This document shows positions 44,458 through 53,112 of a stretch of 64,000 nt of DNA, piece by piece. Each line of letters opens with the position of its first letter. Position 1 is the stretch's first letter. The notes below the pieces were generated by a model. It had not been told where the DNA came from, ran no database searches, and was given only the letters and a program-made list of their open reading frames with translations. Both the position numbers and the translations under genes were made by a program. Source of the stretch: PALSA-911 sp963743035 (lineage in GTDB: Bacteria; Pseudomonadota; Alphaproteobacteria; Acetobacterales; Acetobacteraceae); the NCBI GenBank assembly GCA_963743035.1, contig CAVUOB010000006.1:248001-312000 (forward strand), written 5' to 3'.

Positions 44458-44952
44458 TCAAGCGGGCATGTTCCAGTAGGCCGAAGGCGGGGTCAACGCC
44501 CGTCTGCGTACCAGCACCAGGCCGCTGATCATGTCGTGCAGGGCACGCTTGCGCACGGTGAACAGCGCGATCAGCAGGGCCGGGCAGAACACCGCCAGCG
44601 TCAGGTAGTACATCACGATCCAGATCGCCGCTTCGACGAAATCCGGCCGCTCCAGGTCCGCGTTGCGCCGCAGCACCAGGCCCATGATCGCCTGGCCGGG
44701 CGTGGCCGAGAGCGGGCTGGACAGTGTCAGCCAGTGATAGACGAAGGGCACCAGCGGCAGCCAGGGCAGCAGGTACCAGCCGAGCCCGAAGGTCAGCAGC
44801 CCGAAAGCCGCGGTCACGACATAGAGCACGGCCATCAGCGCGCCGATCAGCACGATGTCGAACCACCAGGCGACGAACCGCCGCGACAGCACGCCGCTGG
44901 TCAGGATCTCGTCTTCTTGCAGGGCGGAGGTGGCGGCGTGGAGGGTTTGCAT
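44458..44952 (-). CDS. RDD-family membrane protein
   Basis: Encodes 164 residues with three hydrophobic helices (about 31-57, 60-78, 115-136). The RDD-type motif appears as LSRRFVAWWFDIVLIG at the start of helix 1, with PGQAIMGL before helix 3. These small membrane proteins have no general function, though some are associated with ion exchange. It lies 11 bases after the penicillin-acylase gene (44963), and bpt follows it 34 bases downstream. Confidence 0.85.
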   Translation of the reverse strand: MQTLHAATSALQEDEILTSGVLSRRFVAWWFDIVLIGALMAVLYVVTAAFGLLTFGLGWYLLPWLPLVPFVYHWLTLSSPLSATPGQAIMGLVLRRNADLERPDFVEAAIWIVMYYLTLAVFCPALLIALFTVRKRALHDMISGLVLVRRRALTPPSAYWNMPA

Positions 44953-44962
44953 CAGGGCAGCC

Positions 44963-47287
44963 TCATGGTGTGAGCCGGATCGTGGCGGTGACCCGTTGGG
45001 GGAGCGGGCCGAGCGTGATCATATCGCCGCCGCGCCATCTGGATATGAAATCGCCGGCGTGGCTGGACAAGGGATGGCCGGACTGGCCTGGTGCGATGAC
45101 GAATCGCGACCGGTCGAGGTCGGCCAGATCATAGACCCCGCGATACGCCGCGCCGTGAACGGAATCGTAGTCGGGCGCGCGGGCGCCCTGCCGGTCCACC
45201 GTGCTGTCGTCGCCGGGGACCGGGGTGCGGCTGGTGGTCAGCCAGCCCAGCACGGGAATGGCGCGCAGCAGCGGATGCGCGAACACCGCCCGGTGCGCCT
45301 CCCCCCAGCGCCAGGAGGCGGGATCGTCGCCATGGCGTTTGCGCAGCCCGTCCACCGCCGCCACCAGCGACTGGCGTAGCAGATCGGTGCAATCGCCGCC
45401 GCACCAATGCGCGCCGGCCGGCGACAGCACGAAGGCGACCGTCTCCGCCTTCGGGCCGCCGATGGCGCGGGGGATGCCGACCTGCGCCAGCACGCGGAGA
45501 TAGAACTCGTCCAGCCATTGGTTGAAGATCAGCGGCTGCGGCAGGTCCTGCGCCATCGTGCCGTCCCAGCCCTGCAGCAGAGCGCGGGCCTGCGCGGCGG
45601 GGCCGGGCGGGGCGTCGGACGCGAGCATCGCCGGCAGGATCTGGCGCGCATACGCGCTTTGCACGTCCATCTGCATGCGCGCGAAACCCTCCACGCTGTG
45701 CCGGTCGGTGGCGTCGAGCATTTCGTGGATCCGCCGCGCGCGCCAGTCGCCGAACCAGTCCTGGCCGAGGAAAATCGGGAAGTTCGGCGGCGCGATGCGT
45801 TCATTGGCGTTGACCAGCCGCCCGCCCGCCGGGGCCACATAGCGCGGCAACTGCGCGCCGGAAGCCAGGCCGATCCAGTCATGCGCGCCGTCCGCGCCGG
45901 CCACCGGCTCCCTGCCGTCGGGATTGCGGCGCACCGGTATGCGCCCAGTCACGTACAGCGCGATCCGTTCGCGATCCGCCACCAGCAGGTTCTGCGCGGG
46001 GGCCGAGATCATGCCCGCCGCGCGTCCGGCCTCGGTGATGTCCCCGGCCCGGTTCAGCGCCTCCAGCCCCGCCGCCGCGGTGTCGCCGGGAGCGAGATTG
46101 CCCATCGCCACGGCGAGCACGGGGCCGTTGGGATCGTCGAGGTCGGAGATCACCGGGCCGTGCCGGGTCTCGCGCACTCGCAGCACCTCGACCGGCCCGC
46201 CGCGGACGCGGATGCGCTCCTCGCGGATGGTGAACGGGCGGGGGCCGTCCGGGGTCAGGTAGCCGCCGTCGCGCGTGGGCGTCTCGACGAACACGTCCTG
46301 CACGTCGGCGCCGGTGGTGGTGAAGGTCCAGGCGATATGGCCGTTATGCCCGATCACCAGGAACGGCACGCCAGGCGCGGTGGCGCCGGCCAGGATGCCC
46401 TCTGCCGTCTCGATCCGCGCCAGGTACCAGATGCCCGGCTTGCCGAAAGCCAGATGCGGGTCCCCGGCCAGCAGCGGCGCGCCGGTGGCGCTGTGCGCGC
46501 CGTCCACGGCCCATTCGTTGGAGGCGCTGGAGGGCAATGTGAAAGGTCCTGGATAGGCCGGCATCACCGCCGCCAGCCGCGCGGCGGCGCGGGCGATATG
46601 CGGATCGGTCTCGAGTGCCGCGTGCGGCTTGCCGTCGGCGATATCGGGAGGCCAGAGCTCCTCGACGATGCGGGGGTCGAGCTTGCCGGCCAGCGACAGC
46701 CGCGAAATCTTGGTCCGCCAGTTCGACGACAGCCACAGCCCCATGGTCTTGCCCCACAGCAGGCTGTCCACGGGGGTCCAGGGCTCGGGCGCGCCGGACA
46801 GGATGAATTCCGGCGCGCTGAACCGTCCGCGCGCGGCGATCCAGGCATTTACCCCGCGCGCATAGGCATCCAGCAGCGCGCGCGTCTCCGCCGGCAGATT
46901 GGGCAGATCGGCCTCCGCCCGCCGGCGCAGCCCGAGCACGCGCATGGTGCGGTCCAGCCGCAGCGTGAGCGGCCCGGCGATCTCCGACAGCCGGCCGGAG
47001 GCGTTGCGGCGCATCAGGTCCATCTGGAACATCCGGTCGCGGGCATGCACGAACCCGAGCGCGGCAGCTCCGTCCAGCGCCGTGGCGGCATGAACGCGCG
47101 GCACGCCGTCCTGGTCGAGGCTGACATCTACCGGGCCGGACAGGCCGGGGATTTCGACGACCAGGCGCGAAGGCGGCAGGCTCCACCACAGCACCCCGCC
47201 GAGCGTCGCGCCGGCGGCGATGAGCAGCACGAGCAGCAGCGCAGCGGCAAGGACCAGCGCGTTCAGCAAACGGCGGGGCAGGCGCAA
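44963..47287 (-). CDS. penicillin acylase family Ntn hydrolase
   Basis: Encodes 774 residues. An N-terminal signal/anchor helix (about residues 8-36) precedes the alpha region. The autocatalytic Ser at about 256 is in LPSSASNEWAVDG, which becomes the N-terminus of the beta chain, and HNGHIAWTFTTTGADVQD follows. Such enzymes hydrolyse amides, including acyl-homoserine lactones, cyclic imides or beta-lactam side chains; the substrate is not determined here. It is the largest gene in a block with RDD and bpt. It diverges from the CMD gene across 178 bases. Confidence 0.9.
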   Translation of the reverse strand: MRLPRRLLNALVLAAALLLVLLIAAGATLGGVLWWSLPPSRLVVEIPGLSGPVDVSLDQDGVPRVHAATALDGAAALGFVHARDRMFQMDLMRRNASGRLSEIAGPLTLRLDRTMRVLGLRRRAEADLPNLPAETRALLDAYARGVNAWIAARGRFSAPEFILSGAPEPWTPVDSLLWGKTMGLWLSSNWRTKISRLSLAGKLDPRIVEELWPPDIADGKPHAALETDPHIARAAARLAAVMPAYPGPFTLPSSASNEWAVDGAHSATGAPLLAGDPHLAFGKPGIWYLARIETAEGILAGATAPGVPFLVIGHNGHIAWTFTTTGADVQDVFVETPTRDGGYLTPDGPRPFTIREERIRVRGGPVEVLRVRETRHGPVISDLDDPNGPVLAVAMGNLAPGDTAAAGLEALNRAGDITEAGRAAGMISAPAQNLLVADRERIALYVTGRIPVRRNPDGREPVAGADGAHDWIGLASGAQLPRYVAPAGGRLVNANERIAPPNFPIFLGQDWFGDWRARRIHEMLDATDRHSVEGFARMQMDVQSAYARQILPAMLASDAPPGPAAQARALLQGWDGTMAQDLPQPLIFNQWLDEFYLRVLAQVGIPRAIGGPKAETVAFVLSPAGAHWCGGDCTDLLRQSLVAAVDGLRKRHGDDPASWRWGEAHRAVFAHPLLRAIPVLGWLTTSRTPVPGDDSTVDRQGARAPDYDSVHGAAYRGVYDLADLDRSRFVIAPGQSGHPLSSHAGDFISRWRGGDMITLGPLPQRVTATIRLTP

Positions 47288-47465
47288 GGCATGGCGGCGG
47301 GTGACGTGGGCGGCAGGAGGAAATTTCCTTTCACAGCTCGGCGCCGGCCGGTGCCGGGCATACGCTTATAGCGGCTTCTCCCCGCCGGTTCGCTACCGCG
47401 GCGCCGCTTGCCGGGACGCGCGGCAAACACTACGGTCCGCCAGCCTTGAAACGGGAGAAAACATC

Positions 47466-47876
47466 ATGGCCGACCGTCCCGAATATTCCAGCGATCTGTT
47501 CAAGAAGGGCCTGGCGGTGCGCCGCGAGGTGCTGGGCGCCGACTATGTCGATGCCTCGCTCGCCCGTGCCGACGACTTCAATGCCGCGTTCCAGCAGCTG
47601 ACCACCGAAGTCGCCTGGGGCATGGTCTGGACGCGCCCGGGCCTGGAGCGCAAGACGCGCAGCATCATCAACCTGGCGATGCTGTCGGCGCTGAACCGCG
47701 GCGCGGAACTGCGCCTGCATCTGCGCGCGGCGCTGACCAACGGCGTGACCCGCGACGAGATCAAGGAAATCCTGCTGCAGGTCGGCGGCTATTGCGGCAT
47801 CCCCGCCTCGCTGGAGGCGTTCAAGATCGCCACTGAAGTGTTCAAGGAAGTCGATTCGGCCAAAAGCGGCGATTAG
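47466..47876 (+). CDS. carboxymuconolactone decarboxylase family protein
   Basis: Encodes 136 residues resembling PcaC (4-carboxymuconolactone decarboxylase): RSIINLAMLSALNRGAEL, then LHLRAALTNGVTRDEIKEI and YCGIPASLEAFKIA. PcaC decarboxylates gamma-carboxymuconolactone in the protocatechuate branch of the beta-ketoadipate pathway; related proteins act in redox. No other pca gene is adjacent, so the assignment to that pathway is uncertain. The start at 47466 is chosen because the conserved region begins soon after. It is four bases before the dehydrogenase gene. Confidence 0.82.
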   Translation: MADRPEYSSDLFKKGLAVRREVLGADYVDASLARADDFNAAFQQLTTEVAWGMVWTRPGLERKTRSIINLAMLSALNRGAELRLHLRAALTNGVTRDEIKEILLQVGGYCGIPASLEAFKIATEVFKEVDSAKSGD

Positions 47877-47879
47877 GCA

Positions 47880-48818
47880 ATGAGCGATAAACTCACCGTC
47901 GGCTCGCTGACGATCGACGCGCCGACGATCGGCTTCGTCGGCGTCGGCAACATGGGCTGGGCGATGGCGGCGTGCCTGGTGCGCACCGGCTTCACCGTGA
48001 ACGTGAACGACAGCCGCCGCGAGGTTGCCAACAACTTCGTTCAGCAGGTCGGCGGTTTCGTCCCCGACACGCTGCGGCAGCTGGCGGCTGGTTCGGACGT
48101 GATCATCACCATGCTGCCGACCAGCAAGATCGTCTCGCATGTGCTGGCCGAGGCCGAGGACAGCATCCTTGCCGGCATGAAGCCCGGCACGATCGTGATC
48201 GAGATGAGCTCCGGCGAGCCCACCGTCACCAAGCTGCTGGCCGAGAAGGTGGCCGCCCTCGGCGGCCACCTGATCGATGCCCCGGTCTCCGGCGGCGTGC
48301 CGCGGGCGAAGACCGGCGAGCTCGCCATCATGGTCGGCGGCGAGGCGGCGATCGTCGACCGGGCGCTGCCGGTGCTGCAGGGGATGGGCACCTCCATCCT
48401 GCGCACCGGCGGCGTCGGTTCCGGCCAGGCCATGAAGGCGCTGAACAACCTGGTCAGCGCCGGCGGCTTCCTGATCGGGATCGAGGCGCTACTGATCGGC
48501 CAGCGCTTCGGGCTCGATCCCGCCGTCATGGTAGATGTGCTGAACGCGGCGACGGGCATGAACAACTCGACGCAGAAGAAGTTCAAGCAGTTCGTGCTGT
48601 CGCGCAAATTCGACAGCGGCTTCTCGCTCGATCTTCTGGTCAAGGACCTGTCCATCGCCATGGGCGTCGGGCGGGAGACCGGGACAGCGACGCCGTTCGC
48701 GGCGATGTGCCGGGAGCTGACCGCGGCCACGGCGATGCTGCTCGGCCCGGGTGCCGATCATACCGAACTGGCGAAACTGTCGGAAAAGCTGGCCGGAGAA
48801 GAACTGGGCGTGAAATAA
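47880..48818 (+). CDS. NAD(P)-dependent beta-hydroxyacid dehydrogenase (HIBADH family)
   Basis: Encodes 312 residues. An N-terminal Rossmann motif GFVGVGNMGWAMAACLV, then SGGVPRAKTGELAIMVGG and the catalytic Lys region SGQAMKALNNLVSAGG match the 3-hydroxyisobutyrate/tartronate semialdehyde reductase family. The specific substrate is not readable. The cluster context (CMD, enoyl-CoA hydratase, CoA transferase) is compatible with a short-chain acid degradation route. The ATG follows the CMD stop by three bases. Confidence 0.9.
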   Translation: MSDKLTVGSLTIDAPTIGFVGVGNMGWAMAACLVRTGFTVNVNDSRREVANNFVQQVGGFVPDTLRQLAAGSDVIITMLPTSKIVSHVLAEAEDSILAGMKPGTIVIEMSSGEPTVTKLLAEKVAALGGHLIDAPVSGGVPRAKTGELAIMVGGEAAIVDRALPVLQGMGTSILRTGGVGSGQAMKALNNLVSAGGFLIGIEALLIGQRFGLDPAVMVDVLNAATGMNNSTQKKFKQFVLSRKFDSGFSLDLLVKDLSIAMGVGRETGTATPFAAMCRELTAATAMLLGPGADHTELAKLSEKLAGEELGVK

Positions 48819-48852
48819 TCGGCCCGACAAGCCAGAAACGGGGAAGCCAAGA

Positions 48853-49620
48853 ATGTCCGAGAACGTGATCCTGTCCAGCGCCGGCGGCGTGCTGGAGATC
48901 CGGCTGAACCGGCCGGAGAAGAAGAACGCCCTGACGCGGGACATGTACAACGCGATGGCTTCCGCGTTCGACGCCGCCAACGACGATCCCTCGGTGCGGG
49001 TGCTGATACTCACCGGCACCGGGGACGCCTTCACCTCCGGCAACGACGTGGGCGATTTCCGCGTCCGTGCCAATGGCGGGCTGGACAGCTCGGCCGGTCG
49101 TTTCCTGCCCTCCATCTCCGGCCTGCAGAAGCCGCTGATCGGCGCGGTGAACGGCATGGCGGTCGGCGTCGGCACCACCATGCTGATGCATTGCGACCTG
49201 ATCGTCGCCGCCGAGACGGCCCGCTTCCTGATGCCGTTCACTGCCCTCGGCCTGGTGCCGGAAGCGGCCAGCACGCTGCTGGTGCCGCGCGCGATCGGCC
49301 ATCTGCGCGCCAGCGCGATGCTGCTGCTGGGCGAGGGGATCGACGCGCGCACGGCGCTCGACTGGGGCATGGTCAACAAGGTGGTGGACAATGCCGTGCT
49401 GATGGACACCGCCCGCGACATGGCGGCCAGGCTCGCGGCGCTGCCGCCGGAAGCGGTGCGCCAGACCAAGGCACTGATGAAGCACGACACAAGGGACGTG
49501 CCCGGAAGGATGGAGGCGGAACTGGCGGTGTTCCGCCAGCGCCTGGTTTCACCGGAAGCGAAGGAGGCTTTCGCCGCCTTCGCGGAGAAGCGCAAGCCGG
49601 ATTTCTCGCAGTTCTACTGA
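48853..49620 (+). CDS. enoyl-CoA hydratase/isomerase family protein
   Basis: Encodes 255 residues of the crotonase fold: NRPEKKNALTRDMYNAM, the oxyanion region GDAFTSGNDVGDF and the second active-site segment GVGTTMLMHCDLIVAAETA. A Glu is not present at the second catalytic position of the classical hydratase in the way usual for beta-oxidation enzymes, so isomerase or other crotonase chemistry is possible. It is 34 bases from the dehydrogenase gene. Two lipoprotein genes then separate it from a CoA transferase. Confidence 0.88.
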   Translation: MSENVILSSAGGVLEIRLNRPEKKNALTRDMYNAMASAFDAANDDPSVRVLILTGTGDAFTSGNDVGDFRVRANGGLDSSAGRFLPSISGLQKPLIGAVNGMAVGVGTTMLMHCDLIVAAETARFLMPFTALGLVPEAASTLLVPRAIGHLRASAMLLLGEGIDARTALDWGMVNKVVDNAVLMDTARDMAARLAALPPEAVRQTKALMKHDTRDVPGRMEAELAVFRQRLVSPEAKEAFAAFAEKRKPDFSQFY

Positions 49621-49637
49621 GGCGAAGGGGGAAGCCC

Positions 49638-50012
49638 ATGGCCATGCGGCAAGGAATTTCCGCGGCGGCCGGCCTGCTGGCGCTCTGCCTGCCGATCGCC
49701 GCCTGCCACACCGGCCCGGTCGTCACAACCTTCGACGGTACCTATACGGGGACGGCCTACCTGACCGCGCCGCCGGTCTATAATTGCGAGGCAACGCAGC
49801 CGGCCAGCCCGATGACGGTGTCGGGCGGAAGGGTGGAGATCGGCCTGTTCCGCGGCTGGGTGACCCCGGCGGGCACGGTGCAGATGCAGTCCCAGCAGAA
49901 CACGCTGTCCGGCCAGTTCAGCGGCAACCAGTTCACCGGCGAGTTCAATATCGGCGCGTTCTCGGCACCGGGGATATTCTGCACCTACCGGCTGGAATTG
50001 ACGCGCCAATAG
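49638..50012 (+). CDS. small beta-rich lipoprotein, tandem paralogue 1
   Basis: Encodes 124 residues with a lipobox IAAC at about residue 23, then CHTGPVVTTFDGTYTG, TVSGGRVEIGLFRGWV, NTLSGQFSGNQFTGEF and CTYRLELTRQ. AAGGGGGAAG precedes the ATG. The following gene is a paralogue with the same motif order, and the lipoprotein at 37328 is a more distant relative. No named family was recognised; a lipid-anchored beta-sandwich or barrel is inferred from the Gly/aromatic pattern. Confidence 0.7.
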   Translation: MAMRQGISAAAGLLALCLPIAACHTGPVVTTFDGTYTGTAYLTAPPVYNCEATQPASPMTVSGGRVEIGLFRGWVTPAGTVQMQSQQNTLSGQFSGNQFTGEFNIGAFSAPGIFCTYRLELTRQ

Positions 50013-50071
50013 AACGCAAGCAGTAGACGAAGCGTGGCTGCGACCGCCGGCGTCGCGGCAAAGGGGGGCTT

Positions 50072-50476
50072 ATGCCAAAGGGGATTATGCCTGAAAAACG
50101 AAATCGATCGCTGACGATGGGCCTGCTGGCGCTCTGCCTGCCGGTCGCGGCCTGCCATAGCGGGCCGGTCGTCACCGGCTTCGACGGCACCTATACCGGG
50201 GAAGCCACCAACGTCTCCTCGGGCGTCTATAACTGCGAGGATTCACGGACGACCAACCCGATGGTGGTGTCGGGCGGAGAGGCGTCCTTCGGCGATTTCC
50301 GTGGCTGGGTGAGCCCGGCTGGCGCCTTGCAGATGCAGTCCTGGAAAGACTCGCTGTCGGGCTCGGCCAAGGACACCGTGTCCGGCCAGTTCACCGGCAA
50401 CCGGTTCACCGGCGAGCTCAATCTCGGTCAGTCCTCCGGGTTCGTCTGCAAATACACACTGGCGTTGTCGCGATAA
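50072..50476 (+). CDS. small beta-rich lipoprotein, tandem paralogue 2
   Basis: Encodes 134 residues from 50072, or 129 from the second Met at 50087, which is also preceded by a purine-rich site. Lipobox VAAC, then CHSGPVVTGFDGTYTGEA, MVVSGGEASFGDFRGWVSPAG, DTVSGQFTGNRFTGELNLG and CKYTLALSR. It repeats the architecture of the gene 60 bases upstream, with clear DNA-level similarity around LALCLP and GPVVT, indicating tandem duplication. Function unknown. Confidence 0.7.
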   Translation: MPKGIMPEKRNRSLTMGLLALCLPVAACHSGPVVTGFDGTYTGEATNVSSGVYNCEDSRTTNPMVVSGGEASFGDFRGWVSPAGALQMQSWKDSLSGSAKDTVSGQFTGNRFTGELNLGQSSGFVCKYTLALSR

Positions 50477-50583
50477 CACCAGGCCGCGACAACACTGGGC
50501 CGCGACAGGATTGGCGGCAGGCGGGTTTGCCTGCCGGGGTGGCGGACCTATAACCGTTGCCGGCAAGTACCAGGAGCGTCTGC

Positions 50584-51798
50584 ATGAGCACACCGACCGG
50601 TCCCCTGAAGGGCCTGCGCGTATTCGACCTTACCCGGGTTCTGGCGGGACCGACCTGCGCGCAGATGCTGGGCGATCTCGGCGCCGACGTGATCAAGATC
50701 GAGAAGCCGGGCTCTGGCGACGACACCCGCGGCTTTGCGCCGCCGGTGATGCCGGGCACGAAGGAGAGCGCGTATTTCGTCGGCGTGAACCGCAACAAGC
50801 GCTCGGTGACGTTGGATATCGCGACCCCGGAAGGCCAGGAGCTGGCGCTGTCGCTGATCGCCGGCTGCGACATCCTGGTGGAGAATTTCAAGGTCGGTGC
50901 GCTGGCCAAATACGGCCTGGGCTATGAGCAGCTGCACGCCAAGTTCCCCCGGCTGGTCTATTGCTCGATCACCGGCTTCGGCCAAACCGGCCCGTACGCT
51001 CCGCGCCCAGGCTACGACAGCCTGATCCAGGGCATGGGCGGGGTGATGAGCCTGACCGGGGAGCCGGACGGCCAGCCGCAGAAGGTTGGCGTGCCCGTGG
51101 CGGATCTGTTCGCCGGGCTGTACGGCTGCATCGGCATCCTCGCCGCCATCCGCCACCGGGACGCGACCGGCGTGGGCCAGCAGATCGATATCGGCATGCT
51201 TGACACCCATGTCGCCTGGCTCGCCAACCAAGGCATGAACTACCTGGCGACCGGCGAGAACCCGGCGCGGCTGGGCAACCAGCACCCGAACATCGTGCCC
51301 TATCAGGTCTTCCCCACCGAGGACGGCTACATGGTGCTGTCGGTCGGCAACGACCCCACCTTCAAGCGCTTCTGCGAGGCGTTCGAGCTGACGCATCTGC
51401 TGGCGGACGAGCGCTTCGCCACCAACGCCGCCCGCGTCGCCAACCGCCAGCTGGTGACGGACACGCTGACGCCGGTAATGCAGACCCATCCGACCAACTG
51501 GTGGGTGGAGAGGCTGGAACAGCTGAAGATCGGCTGCGGCCCGATCAACACGCTGAAGCAGGTGTTTGCCGATCCGCATGTGCAGGCGCGCGGTGTGGTG
51601 GTGGAAATGCCACACGCCTCCCTGCCGCAGGGCGAGACGGTGAAGGTGATCGCCAATCCGGTCCGCCTGTCCGAAACCCCCGCCGATTACCGCCTGCCGC
51701 CGCCGGTCCTGGGCCAGCACACCGACGAGGTGCTGAAGCAAAGCCTGGGCTTCGACGATGCGAAACTGGCGGAGCTGCGCGGCAAGGGGGTGATCTGA
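50584..51798 (+). CDS. CaiB/BaiF family CoA transferase
   Basis: Encodes 404 residues of the class III CoA transferase family. The start at 50584 is in front of GPLKGLRVFDLTRVLAGP. The nucleotide/CoA-binding region with YCSITGFGQTGPYA and the catalytic Asp in VGVPVADLFAGLYG (about residue 174) are visible. Such enzymes move CoA between organic acids, for example formyl-CoA/oxalate. The adjoining enoyl-CoA hydratase and hydroxyacid dehydrogenase suggest activation of an acid that is then catabolised, but the acid is not identified. It is 107 bases after the second lipoprotein. Confidence 0.9.
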   Translation: MSTPTGPLKGLRVFDLTRVLAGPTCAQMLGDLGADVIKIEKPGSGDDTRGFAPPVMPGTKESAYFVGVNRNKRSVTLDIATPEGQELALSLIAGCDILVENFKVGALAKYGLGYEQLHAKFPRLVYCSITGFGQTGPYAPRPGYDSLIQGMGGVMSLTGEPDGQPQKVGVPVADLFAGLYGCIGILAAIRHRDATGVGQQIDIGMLDTHVAWLANQGMNYLATGENPARLGNQHPNIVPYQVFPTEDGYMVLSVGNDPTFKRFCEAFELTHLLADERFATNAARVANRQLVTDTLTPVMQTHPTNWWVERLEQLKIGCGPINTLKQVFADPHVQARGVVVEMPHASLPQGETVKVIANPVRLSETPADYRLPPPVLGQHTDEVLKQSLGFDDAKLAELRGKGVI

Positions 51799-51822
51799 GC
51801 GGTAGCCTGGGGCCGTGTGAAC

Positions 51823-52599
51823 ATGCGGTTCGGCGGCGGCCGGTTTCTTGCTTTCGTCGCAGTTGCCGCCATCGTCTGCGGCTGCGCGACACCGCCGCTC
51901 GAAAGCGACCCGGAAGCCCTGGCCGAGTATCGCGCAAACAACGACCCGCTGGAACCCGCCAACCGCGAGCTCTACGCGGTTCATGACGCGATCGACACCC
52001 ATGTCACGGCGCCGATCGCGCGTGGCTATCGCGATGTGGTGCCGCAGGCGGTGCGATCCCATCTTGCCCAGCTGATGGACAACATCGCGAGCCCGGCGCT
52101 GCTCAGCAACGACATGATGCAGGGAAAGCCGCGCCGCGCCGGCGACACGTTGATGCGCTTGCTGATCAACACCACGATCGGTGTCGGCGGACTGTTCGAT
52201 CCGGCGACGCATCTGGGCTATCCGAAACACCAGTCGGATTTTTCCATCACGCTGGCGCTATGGGGCGTGGAACCCGGCCCCTACGTGGTCATCCCCGCCA
52301 TCGGACTGAGCGAGGCGCGCAGCATCGCCGTGTACCCGTCCAAGATTTTATTGAGCCCACCGACTTTCCTGCCGCTGTCCACCTCCCTGCAGGCGGCGAA
52401 TATGGGCGAGCTGGCGACCGCAACGGTGGATGAACGCACCGGCCTGCTCGATGCGGTGGATGGGGTGAAGCACACCGCAATTGATCCGTATGCGACGTTC
52501 CGCAGCCTGTTCCGCCAACACCATGAGGCGGAGATCGAGGCGACGCGGGCGGATACCGGGGAGACAGTGCCTGTCTGGTTTTCCCAGCCCAGGAACTGA
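51823..52599 (+). CDS. mlaA: MlaA-type outer-membrane lipoprotein (VacJ)
   Basis: Encodes 258 residues from 51823; a GTG at 51817 could add two. A lipobox VCGC (about residue 21) is followed by DPLEPANRELYAVHDAID, MDNIASPALLSNDMMQGK and FDPATHLGYPKHQSDFSITLALWGVEPG. MlaA takes phospholipids from the outer leaflet for return to the inner membrane through MlaC and MlaFEDB, which are not in the window. It follows the CoA transferase by 24 bases, so it may be co-transcribed without sharing a pathway. Confidence 0.92.
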   Translation: MRFGGGRFLAFVAVAAIVCGCATPPLESDPEALAEYRANNDPLEPANRELYAVHDAIDTHVTAPIARGYRDVVPQAVRSHLAQLMDNIASPALLSNDMMQGKPRRAGDTLMRLLINTTIGVGGLFDPATHLGYPKHQSDFSITLALWGVEPGPYVVIPAIGLSEARSIAVYPSKILLSPPTFLPLSTSLQAANMGELATATVDERTGLLDAVDGVKHTAIDPYATFRSLFRQHHEAEIEATRADTGETVPVWFSQPRN

Positions 52600-52695
52600 G
52601 CGCGGACCCGCTCCCGCGTTTGCATGCTGCAGTGCAGCTGCGCTAGAAGTTCCGGTGGCGGTCCCATTCGCGCATCGCCGATGGAAGGCTTGATT

Positions 52696-53112
52696 ATGTT
52701 GATATTGAAACGAATCCGGCCCGGCCGCGCCCCCGGATTGAGCCTTGCGGCCGGCCTTGCGCTCTGTGCCGTTCTTCCGGCGGCAGCTCAGGTGACGCCG
52801 TTGCCGCTGATGCCGGTCGATCGGACGTGGCCCGGGGTGACCAGCGACGATTTGGACCGCCTGCACGCCGCCGAGGCTCGCCTCTACGAGGGGCGCTCCA
52901 TCGGCACAATCGAACGATGGCGCAATCCGGATACCGGCACAGCGGGCGAGGTAAAGCTGGAGCGCCGATACGAGGCGAAAGGAACCCCATGCCGCAGCCT
53001 CAGCTACACAGTCCGTTTTGCCAATGTGAAGGCGCCGAATCATTACGCGCTGAACTGGTGCCGCGTGCCATCCGGGGACTGGAAGGTCGTTTCCGAAGGG
53101 TTGCCGAAGTGA
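52696..53112 (+). CDS. secreted protein with a surface-antigen-like domain
   Basis: Encodes 138 residues with a signal peptide ending near VLPAAAQ. The mature part has LDRLHAAEARLYEGRS, ERWRNPDTGTAGEVKLER and CRSLSYTVRFANVKAPNHY ... CRVPSGDWKVV, which resembles the C-terminal half of the 17-kDa/RT0821 surface antigen family. The start at 52696 has GGAAGG upstream and is preferred over 52624 and 52681. The stop overlaps the next gene by GTGA. The exact function is unknown. Confidence 0.65.
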   Translation: MLILKRIRPGRAPGLSLAAGLALCAVLPAAAQVTPLPLMPVDRTWPGVTSDDLDRLHAAEARLYEGRSIGTIERWRNPDTGTAGEVKLERRYEAKGTPCRSLSYTVRFANVKAPNHYALNWCRVPSGDWKVVSEGLPK

